A DNA stretch of 16,563 bases from Chloroflexota bacterium (GTDB lineage Bacteria > Chloroflexota > Limnocylindria > Limnocylindrales > CSP1-4). Positions 7,379 through 14,265 of the stretch are shown piece by piece; within the stretch, counting starts at the first letter, position 1; every line of letters starts with the position of its first letter. Under the pieces are notes generated by a model. That model was given only the letters and a program-made list of their open reading frames with translations. It was not told the origin of the DNA and ran no database searches. The stretch is taken from contig VBFZ01000137.1 in the NCBI GenBank assembly GCA_005880805.1, positions 1-16,563 of the forward strand. The letters run 5' to 3'. Position numbers and translations under genes: made by a program.

Positions 7379-8970
7379 CCCGCTCGCTCGAGGAGATCTC
7401 CCGCGGGCTCGAACCTTCGCGGCCGGGTCGACCGATCCCGCCGGGCGAGCGCATCCACGTACTGGGTGTCGGAGGCGCCGCAGCGAGCGCTTCGGTTCTC
7501 CTCGCCGCGGCCTCCGAGGCACGCCTGGGTGGATGCGATGCGGCAGGTCCCAGCCTCTACACGCCCGCCGTTTCAGAGGCGGGGATTCCGCTCGAGTGGC
7601 GACACGACCCTGCCCACGTCGTCGGGCCCGGCGGCGGCGCGATCGTCGACCGGATCGCGGTCTCGAAGGCCCTGACGTCGGTCGATCCCGACCTGCCGGA
7701 GCTCGTTGCGGCTCGCGCGGCCGGCATCCCGGCGATCAGTTGCCAGCAGCTCATCGCCGACGCCGCGGCGACCCGGGGCGCACGCCTGATCGCGGTGTCC
7801 GGAACGCACGGGAAGTCGACCACGACCGGCTGGCTCCTCCATCTGCTGTTGACCGCGGGCGAGGATCCCACTGCCTTCGTCGGGGCATTGATGCCGTCCT
7901 CGCTGACGGGCGGCGAGCCGTCGGTCGTTCGCGTTGGCGCGGACCCGGTCCTGGTCCTCGAGGCCGACGAGTACGGCGGGAACTTCGACCCGTATCAGCC
8001 CGCCATCGGCGTGGTGCTGAACGCGGACTGGGACCACCCGGACGTGTTCGCGTCGCGTGCCGACGTCGTCGCGACGTTCGAGCGCTGGATCCGGGCATTC
8101 GACGGTGGAGGGGGGCCGCCGACGCTGGTCGCGGTGGTGGACGACGAGGGCGTCCAGGAACTTCTGCCGCGGCTGCGAGACTGGAAGGGCCGATTGCTGC
8201 TGACATCGATCAGCGGGGATGGCATTGATCCCGAAGATCGTCGCCGAGCACTTACGCATGATTATGCAACCGCGCAGGGACCGGCGGGGGCCATCGTCGG
8301 ATCCATGGAGATCGGCGAGAAGGGCAATCCCACCCTCACCATCTCCGGCCTCGATCGTGCCGGTGGACCGCTTCCCGTCGCAACCCTGCGCCTGATCGGC
8401 CGCCACAACGCGTCCAATGCACTCGCCGCCGCGACGGCGGCGAAGGCGCACGGGGTTCCAACCGACGCGATCGTGAGCAGCCTTGCCGCGTTCGAGGGCG
8501 TGGGCCGGAGGCTCGAGCTCAAGGGCGAAGTCCGAGGCGTTGCCGTCCTGGACGACTTCGGACACCATCCGACAGCGATCGCGGCGACGATCGCGGCCGT
8601 CCGTCTCCGATACCCCGGCCGGAGGCTGTGGGCCGTCTACGAACCGCTGACCTTCCACCGCACAGCCGCGATGCTCGACCAGTTCGCCGAGGTTCTCGCG
8701 ACACGAGCTGAGCGGGTGGCCATCGCCGATATCTTCGCCGTCCGCGACCCGGATACCGCGATCGTCTCGGCCGCCGATCTTGCGCACGCGATCAACGCCC
8801 GGAACGGCGCCCGCGCCGTGGCTCCGGGGTCGGTCGTGGTGACTGCCGACTACCTCGCCTCGGAGGTCGAGGCCGGCGACGTCGTACTGGTGATGGGAGG
8901 CGGGCGGTCGTATGTGATCGCCGACCGCCTGGTCGAGGCCCTCCGAGCGAGAGCGGCAGAACCGGCCTGA
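7375..8970 (+). CDS. Mur ligase family protein (MurC/Mpl-like)
   Basis: This 531-residue three-domain Mur ligase has an N-terminal Rossmann-like domain (IHVLGVGGAAAS) corresponding to the UDP-binding IHxxGxxG of MurC. The ATPase domain has the P-loop GTHGKSTTT at 143-151, the metal/substrate block LVLEADEYGGNF and LNADWDHPDVF, and RHNASNALAA. The ligase domain has EGVGRRLELKG and DDFGHHPTAI. MurC adds L-Ala to UDP-MurNAc; Mpl adds a recycled tripeptide. This protein mixes their signatures: it has FHRT like MurC, but EPLTFHRT in place of the usual QPHTYSRT, and DDF as in Mpl. It is also longer than typical MurC. It overlaps the TPP enzyme by ATGA and has no mur-cluster neighbours, so it may be a second, divergent ligase. 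Its stop abuts the opposing gene's stop. Confidence 0.82.
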   Translation: MTRSLEEISRGLEPSRPGRPIPPGERIHVLGVGGAAASASVLLAAASEARLGGCDAAGPSLYTPAVSEAGIPLEWRHDPAHVVGPGGGAIVDRIAVSKALTSVDPDLPELVAARAAGIPAISCQQLIADAAATRGARLIAVSGTHGKSTTTGWLLHLLLTAGEDPTAFVGALMPSSLTGGEPSVVRVGADPVLVLEADEYGGNFDPYQPAIGVVLNADWDHPDVFASRADVVATFERWIRAFDGGGGPPTLVAVVDDEGVQELLPRLRDWKGRLLLTSISGDGIDPEDRRRALTHDYATAQGPAGAIVGSMEIGEKGNPTLTISGLDRAGGPLPVATLRLIGRHNASNALAAATAAKAHGVPTDAIVSSLAAFEGVGRRLELKGEVRGVAVLDDFGHHPTAIAATIAAVRLRYPGRRLWAVYEPLTFHRTAAMLDQFAEVLATRAERVAIADIFAVRDPDTAIVSAADLAHAINARNGARAVAPGSVVVTADYLASEVEAGDVVLVMGGGRSYVIADRLVEALRARAAEPA

Positions 8971-10554
8971 TCAGCTCGCGGCGCGTTGCGGCCCCTCGCC
9001 GCGCTCGCCGACGTCCTCGGCATCAACCGGCCGCGCCCAGATCTCGTGGCCGTCTGACGTGAGGCACGCGCCGGACGCCAGGTCGAACTGCCAGCCGTGG
9101 AGCTGGCAGGTCAGCACACCGTCATCGATCACGGCGAAGCGCGTCAGGTCTGCCTTCATGTGCGGGCACCGGCTCTGGATCCGGTAGCCGGCCGCCTCCC
9201 AGGTGCCCTGCGTCGGCCCGCGCTCTGCGTAGAAGCCTTCGGCGTACTGCAGCCGCTCCTCGGTCAGGCACTTGAACCACGTATAGACGTAGTCGTTGTA
9301 GGGACCCTTGCGCGCCGCGCTGAAGCGCATCGACAGGAAGAGCTCGTTGACCCAGTCGGCCAGCCGGCGGCGGATGCACGACTCGACGAGGTCGCGCGCG
9401 ATCGTGAACCGGTAGCGCGCCGTCTCGTCGCCCTCCGAGAACGGACGGACCTGCCGCTCCACGAAGTCCGCCACGATCTTCTCGTCGCCCAGGTCGAGCA
9501 CGATTCGCTCGTTGATCCCGGCGCAGATCAGGTCGGCCTGCTCCAGGAGCGGAACCCACCACGCCTGGAGCTCCGCGACGACGTCGAGCCGCGGACCTTG
9601 CCACGACCGCCGCTCCGCCTCGATCCCCTCGAGCTTGCGCGCCTGGTAGGCCTTCAGGTAGGCGATCTTGTCCTCGAAGATCGCGTCCACCTCCGCGGGT
9701 GGCAGGGGATGCTCGACCTCGAACCCGTCCGGCGTCAGGACGCCCCCGGATCCAGGCAGCATGAGCTTGCCCTCGAACTCGCCCCGTTCGCGCATGTAGT
9801 CGAGGAACACGGTCTGGTCGGGGAAGATGTTGTTTGGATCGTTATGCAGATCGTTGAACTCGAAGAGCTGCGGGTCGAGGAAGCACGGCGGGCCGGCCGA
9901 CGGCACCGTCCAGCGGGGCGACAGGATCTCGATGTAGCGGTGGGCGCGCGCCACCTGCGCCACGCGCTTCTTGTGAGCGAGCACCTCGAGCGCCTTCTCG
10001 GGGAACTCGTAGACCATCGGATACCAGATGGCGCCTGAGAACTGCAGAAAGAGGAGGTCGAGCGGGCCGAAGGCGAGAAGCTTGTCGGGGTCGGTCGGCC
10101 GGCTGTCGTTCATGTTCAGCAGGCGCGTTTCTCCGTCGTCCAGGAGGAGAGCCGAGTCGCCGATCGGGCCGTCGGTCGGGGCCACGAGCGCCATCACCAT
10201 CAGGCGCAGGCCGCCGTCGACCTCGACCGGCTCGCAGTCCTTCGTCTTCAGGAACTTCTCGAAACCGAGCGCGCGCAGCTCCTTCTCGAGCGTTTCCAGG
10301 GGGTAGTCGGGCAGGATGACGGTGGCGTCCTTGCTGACGTGCTCGGACAGGTAGCGCGGGTCGAAGTGGTCGTGGTGGAGGTGGCTGACGTAGAGGTACG
10401 TCGGGTTGCCGATTCGGTCAGGGTCGATCCCGTCGTTTGCGGGGAAGAGGAACCAGGAGGCGAAGTAGGCCGGGTTGAACCACGGGTCGCAGAGGATGGA
10501 GCCGGCCTTCGTCTCGATGAAGATGCCGGCCTGACCGAGGAAGGTCGCCTTCAC
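8971..10554 (-). CDS. MBL-fold metallo-hydrolase fused to C-terminal Rieske [2Fe-2S] domain
   Basis: The 527-residue protein has an N-terminal metallo-beta-lactamase domain similar to the UlaG/CMP-Neu5Ac hydroxylase group. It has FLGQAGIFIET at the start, metal ligands HLHHDH at 58-63, and later NMNDSRP, FLQFSGAIWYP and AHRY. A middle region (about 300-450) of helical, SCP2-like appearance has no recognised motif. Residues 450-510 form a Rieske domain, with CPH at 463-465 and CQLH at 483-486 giving the CxH-X17-CxxH cluster signature. The start is GTG at 10554 with no Shine-Dalgarno sequence but a -10-like element 8 nt upstream. A redox-coupled hydrolase or oxygenase is inferred. Animal CMAH has the same two domain types in the opposite order. 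The substrate is unknown; the architecture itself is certain. Confidence 0.86.
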   Translation of the reverse strand: MKATFLGQAGIFIETKAGSILCDPWFNPAYFASWFLFPANDGIDPDRIGNPTYLYVSHLHHDHFDPRYLSEHVSKDATVILPDYPLETLEKELRALGFEKFLKTKDCEPVEVDGGLRLMVMALVAPTDGPIGDSALLLDDGETRLLNMNDSRPTDPDKLLAFGPLDLLFLQFSGAIWYPMVYEFPEKALEVLAHKKRVAQVARAHRYIEILSPRWTVPSAGPPCFLDPQLFEFNDLHNDPNNIFPDQTVFLDYMRERGEFEGKLMLPGSGGVLTPDGFEVEHPLPPAEVDAIFEDKIAYLKAYQARKLEGIEAERRSWQGPRLDVVAELQAWWVPLLEQADLICAGINERIVLDLGDEKIVADFVERQVRPFSEGDETARYRFTIARDLVESCIRRRLADWVNELFLSMRFSAARKGPYNDYVYTWFKCLTEERLQYAEGFYAERGPTQGTWEAAGYRIQSRCPHMKADLTRFAVIDDGVLTCQLHGWQFDLASGACLTSDGHEIWARPVDAEDVGERGEGPQRAAS

Positions 10555-10562
10555 GGGACGAC

Positions 10563-10568
10563 AGGATA
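10563..10568 (-). promoter_or_regulatory. Candidate -10 element for a leaderless transcript
   Basis: On the minus strand TATCCT fits the TANNNT form and lies 8 nt before the GTG start of the MBL-Rieske gene. That would place the transcript start at or next to the start codon. No convincing -35 hexamer and no Shine-Dalgarno sequence are visible. Confidence 0.3.
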
Positions 10569-10632
10569 CCCGCGGCTCACCTGCGGCCCTGGACGTCCGG
10601 GTCGTCGTCCTCGGGGGCGCGACCCGGGTCGG

Positions 10633-10764
10633 TTAGCGGGCCCAGTCCTCCGGCTCGCGGTCGACCAGCAGGCCGATCGAGCGCGTGCTGATCATGTGGC
10701 ATCGTGTGACGATGCTCAGGCTCGTACCGGGCGTGGTGCGCGTTCCGGCGATCTCGGCGGTCAT
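10633..10764 (-). CDS. Possible small protein (43 aa)
   Basis: This is an unrecognised short frame: MTAEIAGTRTTPGTSLSIVT followed by 23 more residues ending in REPEDWAR. Nearly every codon ends in G or C and the composition looks protein-like, unlike the overlapping frames. ATG 10764 has no Shine-Dalgarno sequence. A good AGGAGG plus 6-nt spacer precedes an ATG at 10810 (MKKQPT), but that ATG is in another frame whose translation is His/Arg/Asp-rich. A single indel between the two would join MK to RSNRHDDWTATRSVMTAEIA and give a protein of about 58 residues. It may be a real small gene with a frame error or a chance frame. The rest of 10555-10951 holds only short promoter-like elements. Confidence 0.35.
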   Translation of the reverse strand: MTAEIAGTRTTPGTSLSIVTRCHMISTRSIGLLVDREPEDWAR

Positions 10765-10938
10765 GACGGAACGGGTCGCGGTCCAGTCGTCGTGTCGGTT
10801 GCTTCTTCATGGTGGGCCTCCTGTCGCTCGAGCACAGGATCGGGGCCTGTCTGGGCCCGCGGACAGGGGCGAACGTGCGCGGACGACATGGACGTTTGTC
10901 GCATCCTCCTGCGGTCCGCCGCGCAGCGCCACAGCTGG

Positions 10939-10944
10939 GATACT
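10939..10944 (+). promoter_or_regulatory. Candidate -10 element before the ydeI-like gene
   Basis: GATACT matches 4 of 6 bases of the -10 consensus, including the key A and final T. It sits 7 nt before ATG 10952, and no Shine-Dalgarno sequence is present. This fits a leaderless transcript. No -35 element is apparent. Confidence 0.28.
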
Positions 10945-10951
10945 CGGTACG

Positions 10952-11513
10952 ATGCCCGATCCCACCTTCTTCGAGACACCGGCCGACCTGCGCGAATGGT
11001 TCGAGAAGAACCACGATCGCGCGCAGGAGCTATGGGTCGGCTTCCACAAGAAAGCCACGGGCGCCGGTGGGATCACTTACCGCGAGGATCGACGGGCTGA
11101 CCAGGAGCCTGGGCGACCGCGACTGGATGATCCGTTTCACGCCGCGGACGGCGCGGAGCACCTGGAGCGCGGTGAACATCACGCGGGTGCAGGAGCTCCA
11201 GGAAGCCGGGCGGATGCGTCCGGCCGGCCGTCGTGCATTCGAAACCCGCGACCCGGCCCGGGCGAACCTGTACTCGTACGAACGAGCGAATGCGAGCCTC
11301 GGGCCCGAGCACGAAGCCGCCTTTCGGGCCAACCGGAAGGCGTGGACCTTCTTCGAAGCGCAGCCGCCCTCCTACCGGAAGACATCGACCTGGTGGGTCA
11401 TCAGCGCGAAGAAGGAAGAGACGCGGCTCAAGCGGCTGACGCTGCTCATCGAGCACTCCGAGGACGGCAAGCGCATCCCGAGTCTCGTACCGCCCGCGCG
11501 CCGCGACAAGTAG
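10952..11513 (+). pseudogene. YdeI/OmpD-associated family protein, broken by an internal deletion
   Basis: The two halves of one family protein lie in different frames. From ATG 10952 the first 45 residues (PTFFETPADLREWFEKNHDR, then ELWVGFHKKATGAGGITYRE) match the family N-terminus. From 11088 a second frame continues with IDGLTRSLGDRDWMIRFTPR, WSAVNITRVQEL, FEAQPPSYRKT and WWVISAKKEETRLKRL to TAG 11511-11513. Family members normally have about ten residues here (of the type AVDEALCFGW) between ITYRE and IDG. The junction at 11086-11088 therefore looks like loss of about 29 nt, which also explains the frame change. In families of this kind the function is poorly defined; some members are linked to stress or peptide resistance. 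The gene is probably inactive, unless this is an assembly error. Confidence 0.8.
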
Positions 11514-11799
11514 CGACGATTCCCGCGACCGCCCGATAGGCGCCCCGAATTCTCTCAATAGCGCCCTGAGCGATGTAACGAACAACCGGGCCGTCGCGAT
11601 CCTGGCCTCGGGTCAGGCTCCCGCGAAATTCATCCCGAGCTGAACGTACGCCGAGACGATTCCGCCCCGCGCCCAACCTGGTCGAGGCGCTGGGGACCGG
11701 CAGCCGTCCGTAATATCGCCACGGAAGATATTCCGGGGAGCCCGAGCGACGGTGCTCGGCTTCATCTCGACTACAGCCAGGTTGGCCGGAGATTCGGCC
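11514..11799. other. Intergenic stretch with two short inverted repeats
   Basis: No convincing gene is seen in these 286 bases. AATATC (11712-11717) pairs with GATATT (11727-11732), and CCGAGC (11742-11747) with GCTCGG (11754-11759). The stretch from about 11700 to 11735 is locally A/T-richer than its surroundings. A minus-strand frame runs through it but has mixed third positions and no family resemblance. The hairpins could serve the convergent 3' ends on both sides, but neither has a T-tract. Confidence 0.4.
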
Positions 11800-12246
11800 T
11801 CAGCGGCGCAGGTAGTCCGGCAGCGGCAGCTCCGGCCCGCGCCAGCGGCTGAACTCCTCTGTCGAGTAGCGGCCGAAGAAGTTGAGAAAATGCGCCCCGT
11901 GGCGCTCCAGGATGTCGCGCGCGAGCAGCAACTGCCGCCGGCTCCGCGCATGGACGGCAACCACGACGCGGCCGTCCTTCAGCGCCGCCACGTACGCGGG
12001 GAAGTCGGGCATCTGGTCCATCGTCGTGCACTGGACGGCTCGAACGAGCTTCGTCCAGATCCCGCGGACCCCTTCCGATGGCGCGAGGCGCTCCATTCCT
12101 TCCTCGCCACGCAGGATTGTCACATCGCCCGGTCGGAAGCCGTTTGCGATCAACGCGCTGGCCGCCTCGGCGGCACGAGCCGCATCGTCGATCACGCCGA
12201 GCAGGTGATCGGTCGGGTAGGTGAGGTCGCGCCTGGTGGTCGCCAT
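11800..12246 (-). CDS. Conserved hypothetical protein, YflT/stress-protein-like
   Basis: The 148 residues show a ferredoxin-like pattern. An N-terminal unit (LLGVIDDAARAAEAASALIA, then NGFRPGDVTILRGEEGMERL) resembles the beta-alpha-beta start of heat-induced stress protein YflT/general stress 17M domains. A second unit has DGRVVVAVHARSRRQLLLAR followed by ILERHGAHFLNFFGRYSTEEF, a common ending in this type of orphan protein. There is no signal peptide or membrane helix, so it is likely cytoplasmic. It starts 17 nt after the stop of the upstream minus-strand gene, so the two probably form an operon. Only a distant GGAG precedes the ATG. The function is unknown; the stress link rests on weak resemblance. 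Confidence 0.7.
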   Translation of the reverse strand: MATTRRDLTYPTDHLLGVIDDAARAAEAASALIANGFRPGDVTILRGEEGMERLAPSEGVRGIWTKLVRAVQCTTMDQMPDFPAYVAALKDGRVVVAVHARSRRQLLLARDILERHGAHFLNFFGRYSTEEFSRWRGPELPLPDYLRR

Positions 12247-12263
12247 CGGCTTGGGCTGCTCCG

Positions 12264-12671
12264 CTAGCCCTTCCGCGTCCGGGCGTCCGCGCCGGCGACG
12301 CCACGTTCCTCGAGGGCCCGTCCCAGTCCTTCAAGGTCTCCGACCGTCACGTAGAGAGCCGGAATTCGGATCGGTCCGACCCGCACCCCCTCGTTGAAGT
12401 CGATCCTCACGCCTCCGCGCTGGTTGCCGCCGAACGTCAAGTCCCGGTGGCGAATGCTCATGCGGACGCCGATGGCGGTGATCCATAGCCACGGCCCCTC
12501 GATGCGCCAGGAGGCGAGGTTCGAGATGGGTGTCCGCACCCGGAAGAACCCGAAGTGCGCATCAAGCTCGCCATCCAGGTCCAGGTACGAATTCCCGGGC
12601 GTGGCTCCGAACAGCCGAAGCAACGGGCGAGACCGCGCGCCGAGGCGAATCGGAAAGCGTGCAGGTGCCAT
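12264..12671 (-). CDS. Conserved hypothetical protein
   Basis: The 135 residues from ATG 12671 look largely beta-stranded: YLDLDGELDAHFGFFRVRTP, ISNLASWRIEGPWLWITAIG, RMSIRHRDLTFGGNQRGGV, IDFNEGVRVG, and a closing helix-forming segment (DLEGLGRALEERG). I recall similar uncharacterised proteins in actinobacteria with the same RFG, GP..W..AIG and GGVRIDF blocks, but I know no function. An in-frame extension to 12740 would overlap the divergent gene and is Arg/Cys-rich, so the shorter start is preferred. A TACTGT -10-like element lies 6 nt before this ATG, which suggests a leaderless transcript. The gene is the first of a two-gene minus-strand unit. Confidence 0.68.
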   Translation of the reverse strand: MAPARFPIRLGARSRPLLRLFGATPGNSYLDLDGELDAHFGFFRVRTPISNLASWRIEGPWLWITAIGVRMSIRHRDLTFGGNQRGGVRIDFNEGVRVGPIRIPALYVTVGDLEGLGRALEERGVAGADARTRKG

Positions 12672-12726
12672 TGGGCGACAGTAGCACCGAGCGTTAGGCT
12701 TTCGGGATCGAAGCATGGAGGTCGAC
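12672..12726. promoter_or_regulatory. Divergent promoter region
   Basis: These 55 bases separate two divergent starts. On the minus strand TACTGT (12683 down to 12678) ends 6 nt before ATG 12671. On the plus strand TAGGCT (12695-12700), of TANNNT form, lies about 26 nt before ATG 12727, whose Shine-Dalgarno sequence GGAGG is at 12717-12721. A TTGGGC at 12671-12676 could be a poor -35 element for the plus strand. These are visual matches only. Confidence 0.35.
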
Positions 12727-13203
12727 ATGAACCAGCTCATCGTCGTCGGGTTCGATCATCTCGACGATGCGCGCAGCGCGATGAAGCGGCTCCGCGAGCT
12801 CGAGTCAGATGGTCAGATCAGGTTCGAGGACACGGCGATCGTGGAGCGCGACCCGGACGGAACCGCCCGCGTCCACAACGAGGTCAGTGGCACGACCGAG
12901 ACCGCCACGTTGATCGGCGCCGTGCTCGGTGGCGTCGTCACGTTCGTGTTCCCGCCGCTCGGAGCGGCCCTTGGAGCGGCCGCCGGGGCAGCTGTCGGTG
13001 CATCGCTCGACAGGGGTGTGAGTCGGAGCTTCGTCAACGACGTCAAGGAGACACTTCAGCCGGGTCGCTCGGCCCTCTTCCTCGTCGTCAAGGAGACGGA
13101 GGGCGATGCGGCCGTCGCCGCGCTGCGGCCGTTCACCGGCGAGGTCATCCAGACGACGCTGCCGGAGGAGTCAGAGGAAGCGCTCCGCGAGGCACTCCGA
13201 TAG
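12727..13203 (+). CDS. DUF1269-like protein with glycine-rich membrane segment
   Basis: The 158 residues start with a ferredoxin-like unit (NQLIVVGFDHLDDARSAMKR) and DTAIVERDPDG. A Gly/Ala-rich hydrophobic stretch follows at about 62-98 (LIGAVLGGVVTFVFPPLGAA, then LGAAAGAAVGASLD). The protein ends in a second unit (GRSALFLVVKETEGDAAVAA, then LRPFTGEVIQTTL). This order is typical of the DUF1269 family of uncharacterised membrane-associated proteins. The Gly zipper may insert as a hairpin or wrap a membrane. ATG 12727 is chosen because GGAGG sits 5 nt upstream; the ATG at 12715 is part of that Shine-Dalgarno context. The gene is followed by the OsmC-like gene and divergent from two hypotheticals. 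The function is unknown. Confidence 0.75.
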   Translation: MNQLIVVGFDHLDDARSAMKRLRELESDGQIRFEDTAIVERDPDGTARVHNEVSGTTETATLIGAVLGGVVTFVFPPLGAALGAAAGAAVGASLDRGVSRSFVNDVKETLQPGRSALFLVVKETEGDAAVAALRPFTGEVIQTTLPEESEEALREALR

Positions 13204-13225
13204 CCGGCTCGGGGGACGGCACCTC

Positions 13226-13255
13226 GAGCGGAGGAACTCCGAGCGGAGGGACTCC
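13226..13255 (+). repeat. 15-bp tandem repeat, two copies
   Basis: GAGCGGAGGAACTCC (13226-13240) is followed directly by GAGCGGAGGGACTCC (13241-13255), identical at 14 of 15 positions. It lies between the DUF1269-like stop and the OsmC start. In the OsmC frame the region reads Ser-Gly-Gly-Thr-Pro twice. Confidence 0.7.
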
Positions 13256-13271
13256 CTCGACGCTCCGCGAG

Positions 13272-13781
13272 GTGCAGCGTCCCATCAAGGAGCGCTACAA
13301 CCAGGAGCCGGAGGCCGCGTGGATCACACTTCGGGCAAGCGGGGCGGCCACGGCCGACGCAATGAGCTGCTCGGTCGACATCGGTCGGGCGCTCTACGAG
13401 GCGCAGGCGCACGTCGGCGTCGGAGGTCTCGGAACGGCGGCCTGCTCCGGCGACCTGCTGCTCGGCGCACTCGCGGCGTGCGCCCAGCTGACCTGCCAGA
13501 TGGTTGCCGCCAACATGGGGCTCGACGGGGTCTCGATCTCGGTCGACGTCGAGGGTGACCTGGACCTGCGGGGAACGCTCGGCGTCCCGGACGTGCCGGT
13601 GGGTTTCCAGGAAATACGCGTGCGTTTCGGCGTCCTTGGCAACGTGCCTCCAGACCGCCTCGAGCGCCTGAAGGAGCGGACGGAACGCTACTGTGTGGTG
13701 CTCCAGACGCTCCTCGCTGCGCCGATGATCGCGACCAGCTGGGATGCCCCGGCGTTGCTTTCCGGCACCGATGTGTTGTAA
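13272..13781 (+). CDS. OsmC family protein
   Basis: This is a 169-residue OsmC/Ohr-fold protein. Family members reduce organic hydroperoxides with a cysteine pair, using lipoyl or other thiol partners, in the cytoplasm. Cys70 sits in the family helix LLLGALAACAQLT and Cys141 in ERYCVVLQTL, at the two expected catalytic positions. VDVEGDLDLRG and VGFQEIRVRF are the core strands. The sequence around the second cysteine is closer to the general OsmC/YhfA type than to Ohr. GTG 13272 is the first plausible start after the upstream gene. Its Shine-Dalgarno sequence is poor, and the open frame extends upstream through an SGGTP repeat, so a different start is possible. The gene is probably co-transcribed with the DUF1269-like gene 68 nt upstream. 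Confidence 0.82.
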   Translation: MQRPIKERYNQEPEAAWITLRASGAATADAMSCSVDIGRALYEAQAHVGVGGLGTAACSGDLLLGALAACAQLTCQMVAANMGLDGVSISVDVEGDLDLRGTLGVPDVPVGFQEIRVRFGVLGNVPPDRLERLKERTERYCVVLQTLLAAPMIATSWDAPALLSGTDVL

Positions 13782-13798
13782 GAATGGCGCCGCGTGAT

Positions 13799-13831
13799 GG
13801 CGTCCCGCCCGTCCTATGGACGAGCGACGCC
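13799..13831 (+). promoter_or_regulatory. Leader hairpin before the tandem membrane genes
   Basis: GGCGTC (13799-13804) pairs with GACGCC (13826-13831), and inside it CGTCC (13810-13814) pairs with GGACG (13818-13822) around a TAT loop. The hairpin ends 6 nt before the Shine-Dalgarno sequence at 13838. It has no T-tract, so it could affect transcript stability or ribosome access, or act as a weak terminator for the OsmC gene. Confidence 0.35.
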
Positions 13832-13851
13832 GCATTAGAGGGGTGAGTGGC

Positions 13852-14265
13852 ATGACTCAGCCAACAGGGGCGGACCGGCCCCTTGGGATCACGATCCTGG
13901 CAGTCCTGGCAGCGATCATCGGCGTCCTGCTCCTGATCGCCGGGCTGGCTGCCATCGGTATCTCCGGGGCTGCCGGCGGGGCCAGCGGGTTGGTGCTTCT
14001 TGCAGGGCTGTTGGCGCTGATCACCGCAGCCCTGGAGCTGGGATTCGCCTACGGCGCGTGGACGCTCAAGCCGTGGGCATGGGTGCTCGGCGTCGTCGGT
14101 TCCGGGCTCTCCCTGCTGTCGGCGGTCCTGTCGGTGCTCGGGCAGGGGACGCTGGCCGGCGAGATCGTGAACATCGCGATCGCCGCCGTGATCCTCTACT
14201 ACCTGAACACGCCTGCCGTGCGACGAGCCTTCGGACGTGGCCCCGGCCGTTACCTCCAGCAGTAG
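13852..14265 (+). CDS. Small multi-pass membrane protein, copy 1
   Basis: This 137-residue hydrophobic protein has about four membrane helices: LGITILAVLAAIIGVLLLIA; then GASGLVLLAGLLALITAALE; then the signature FAYGAWTLKPWAWVLGVVGS with LSLLSAVLSVL; then EIVNIAIAAVILYYLNT. It ends with a basic tail (VRRAFGRGPGRYLQQ). The AYGAWTLKPWAW block recurs in uncharacterised membrane proteins of several high-GC phyla, and no function is known. ATG 13852 is supported by GAGGGG at 13838-13843; the longer start at 13816 is less likely. The gene ends in TAG at 14263-14265, after which the same frame stays open through a second homologous copy. Confidence 0.8.
   Translation: MTQPTGADRPLGITILAVLAAIIGVLLLIAGLAAIGISGAAGGASGLVLLAGLLALITAALELGFAYGAWTLKPWAWVLGVVGSGLSLLSAVLSVLGQGTLAGEIVNIAIAAVILYYLNTPAVRRAFGRGPGRYLQQ

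Noticed and set aside
12672..12740. A longer start (12740) for the minus-strand hypothetical
   Set aside because: The extra 23 residues are Arg/Cys-rich, overlap the divergent gene's start region and would run over its Shine-Dalgarno sequence.
12555..13272. An N-terminal extension of the OsmC frame back to 12555
   Set aside because: It overlaps the whole DUF1269-like gene in another frame, is Arg-rich, and lacks OsmC-like sequence until after GTG 13272.
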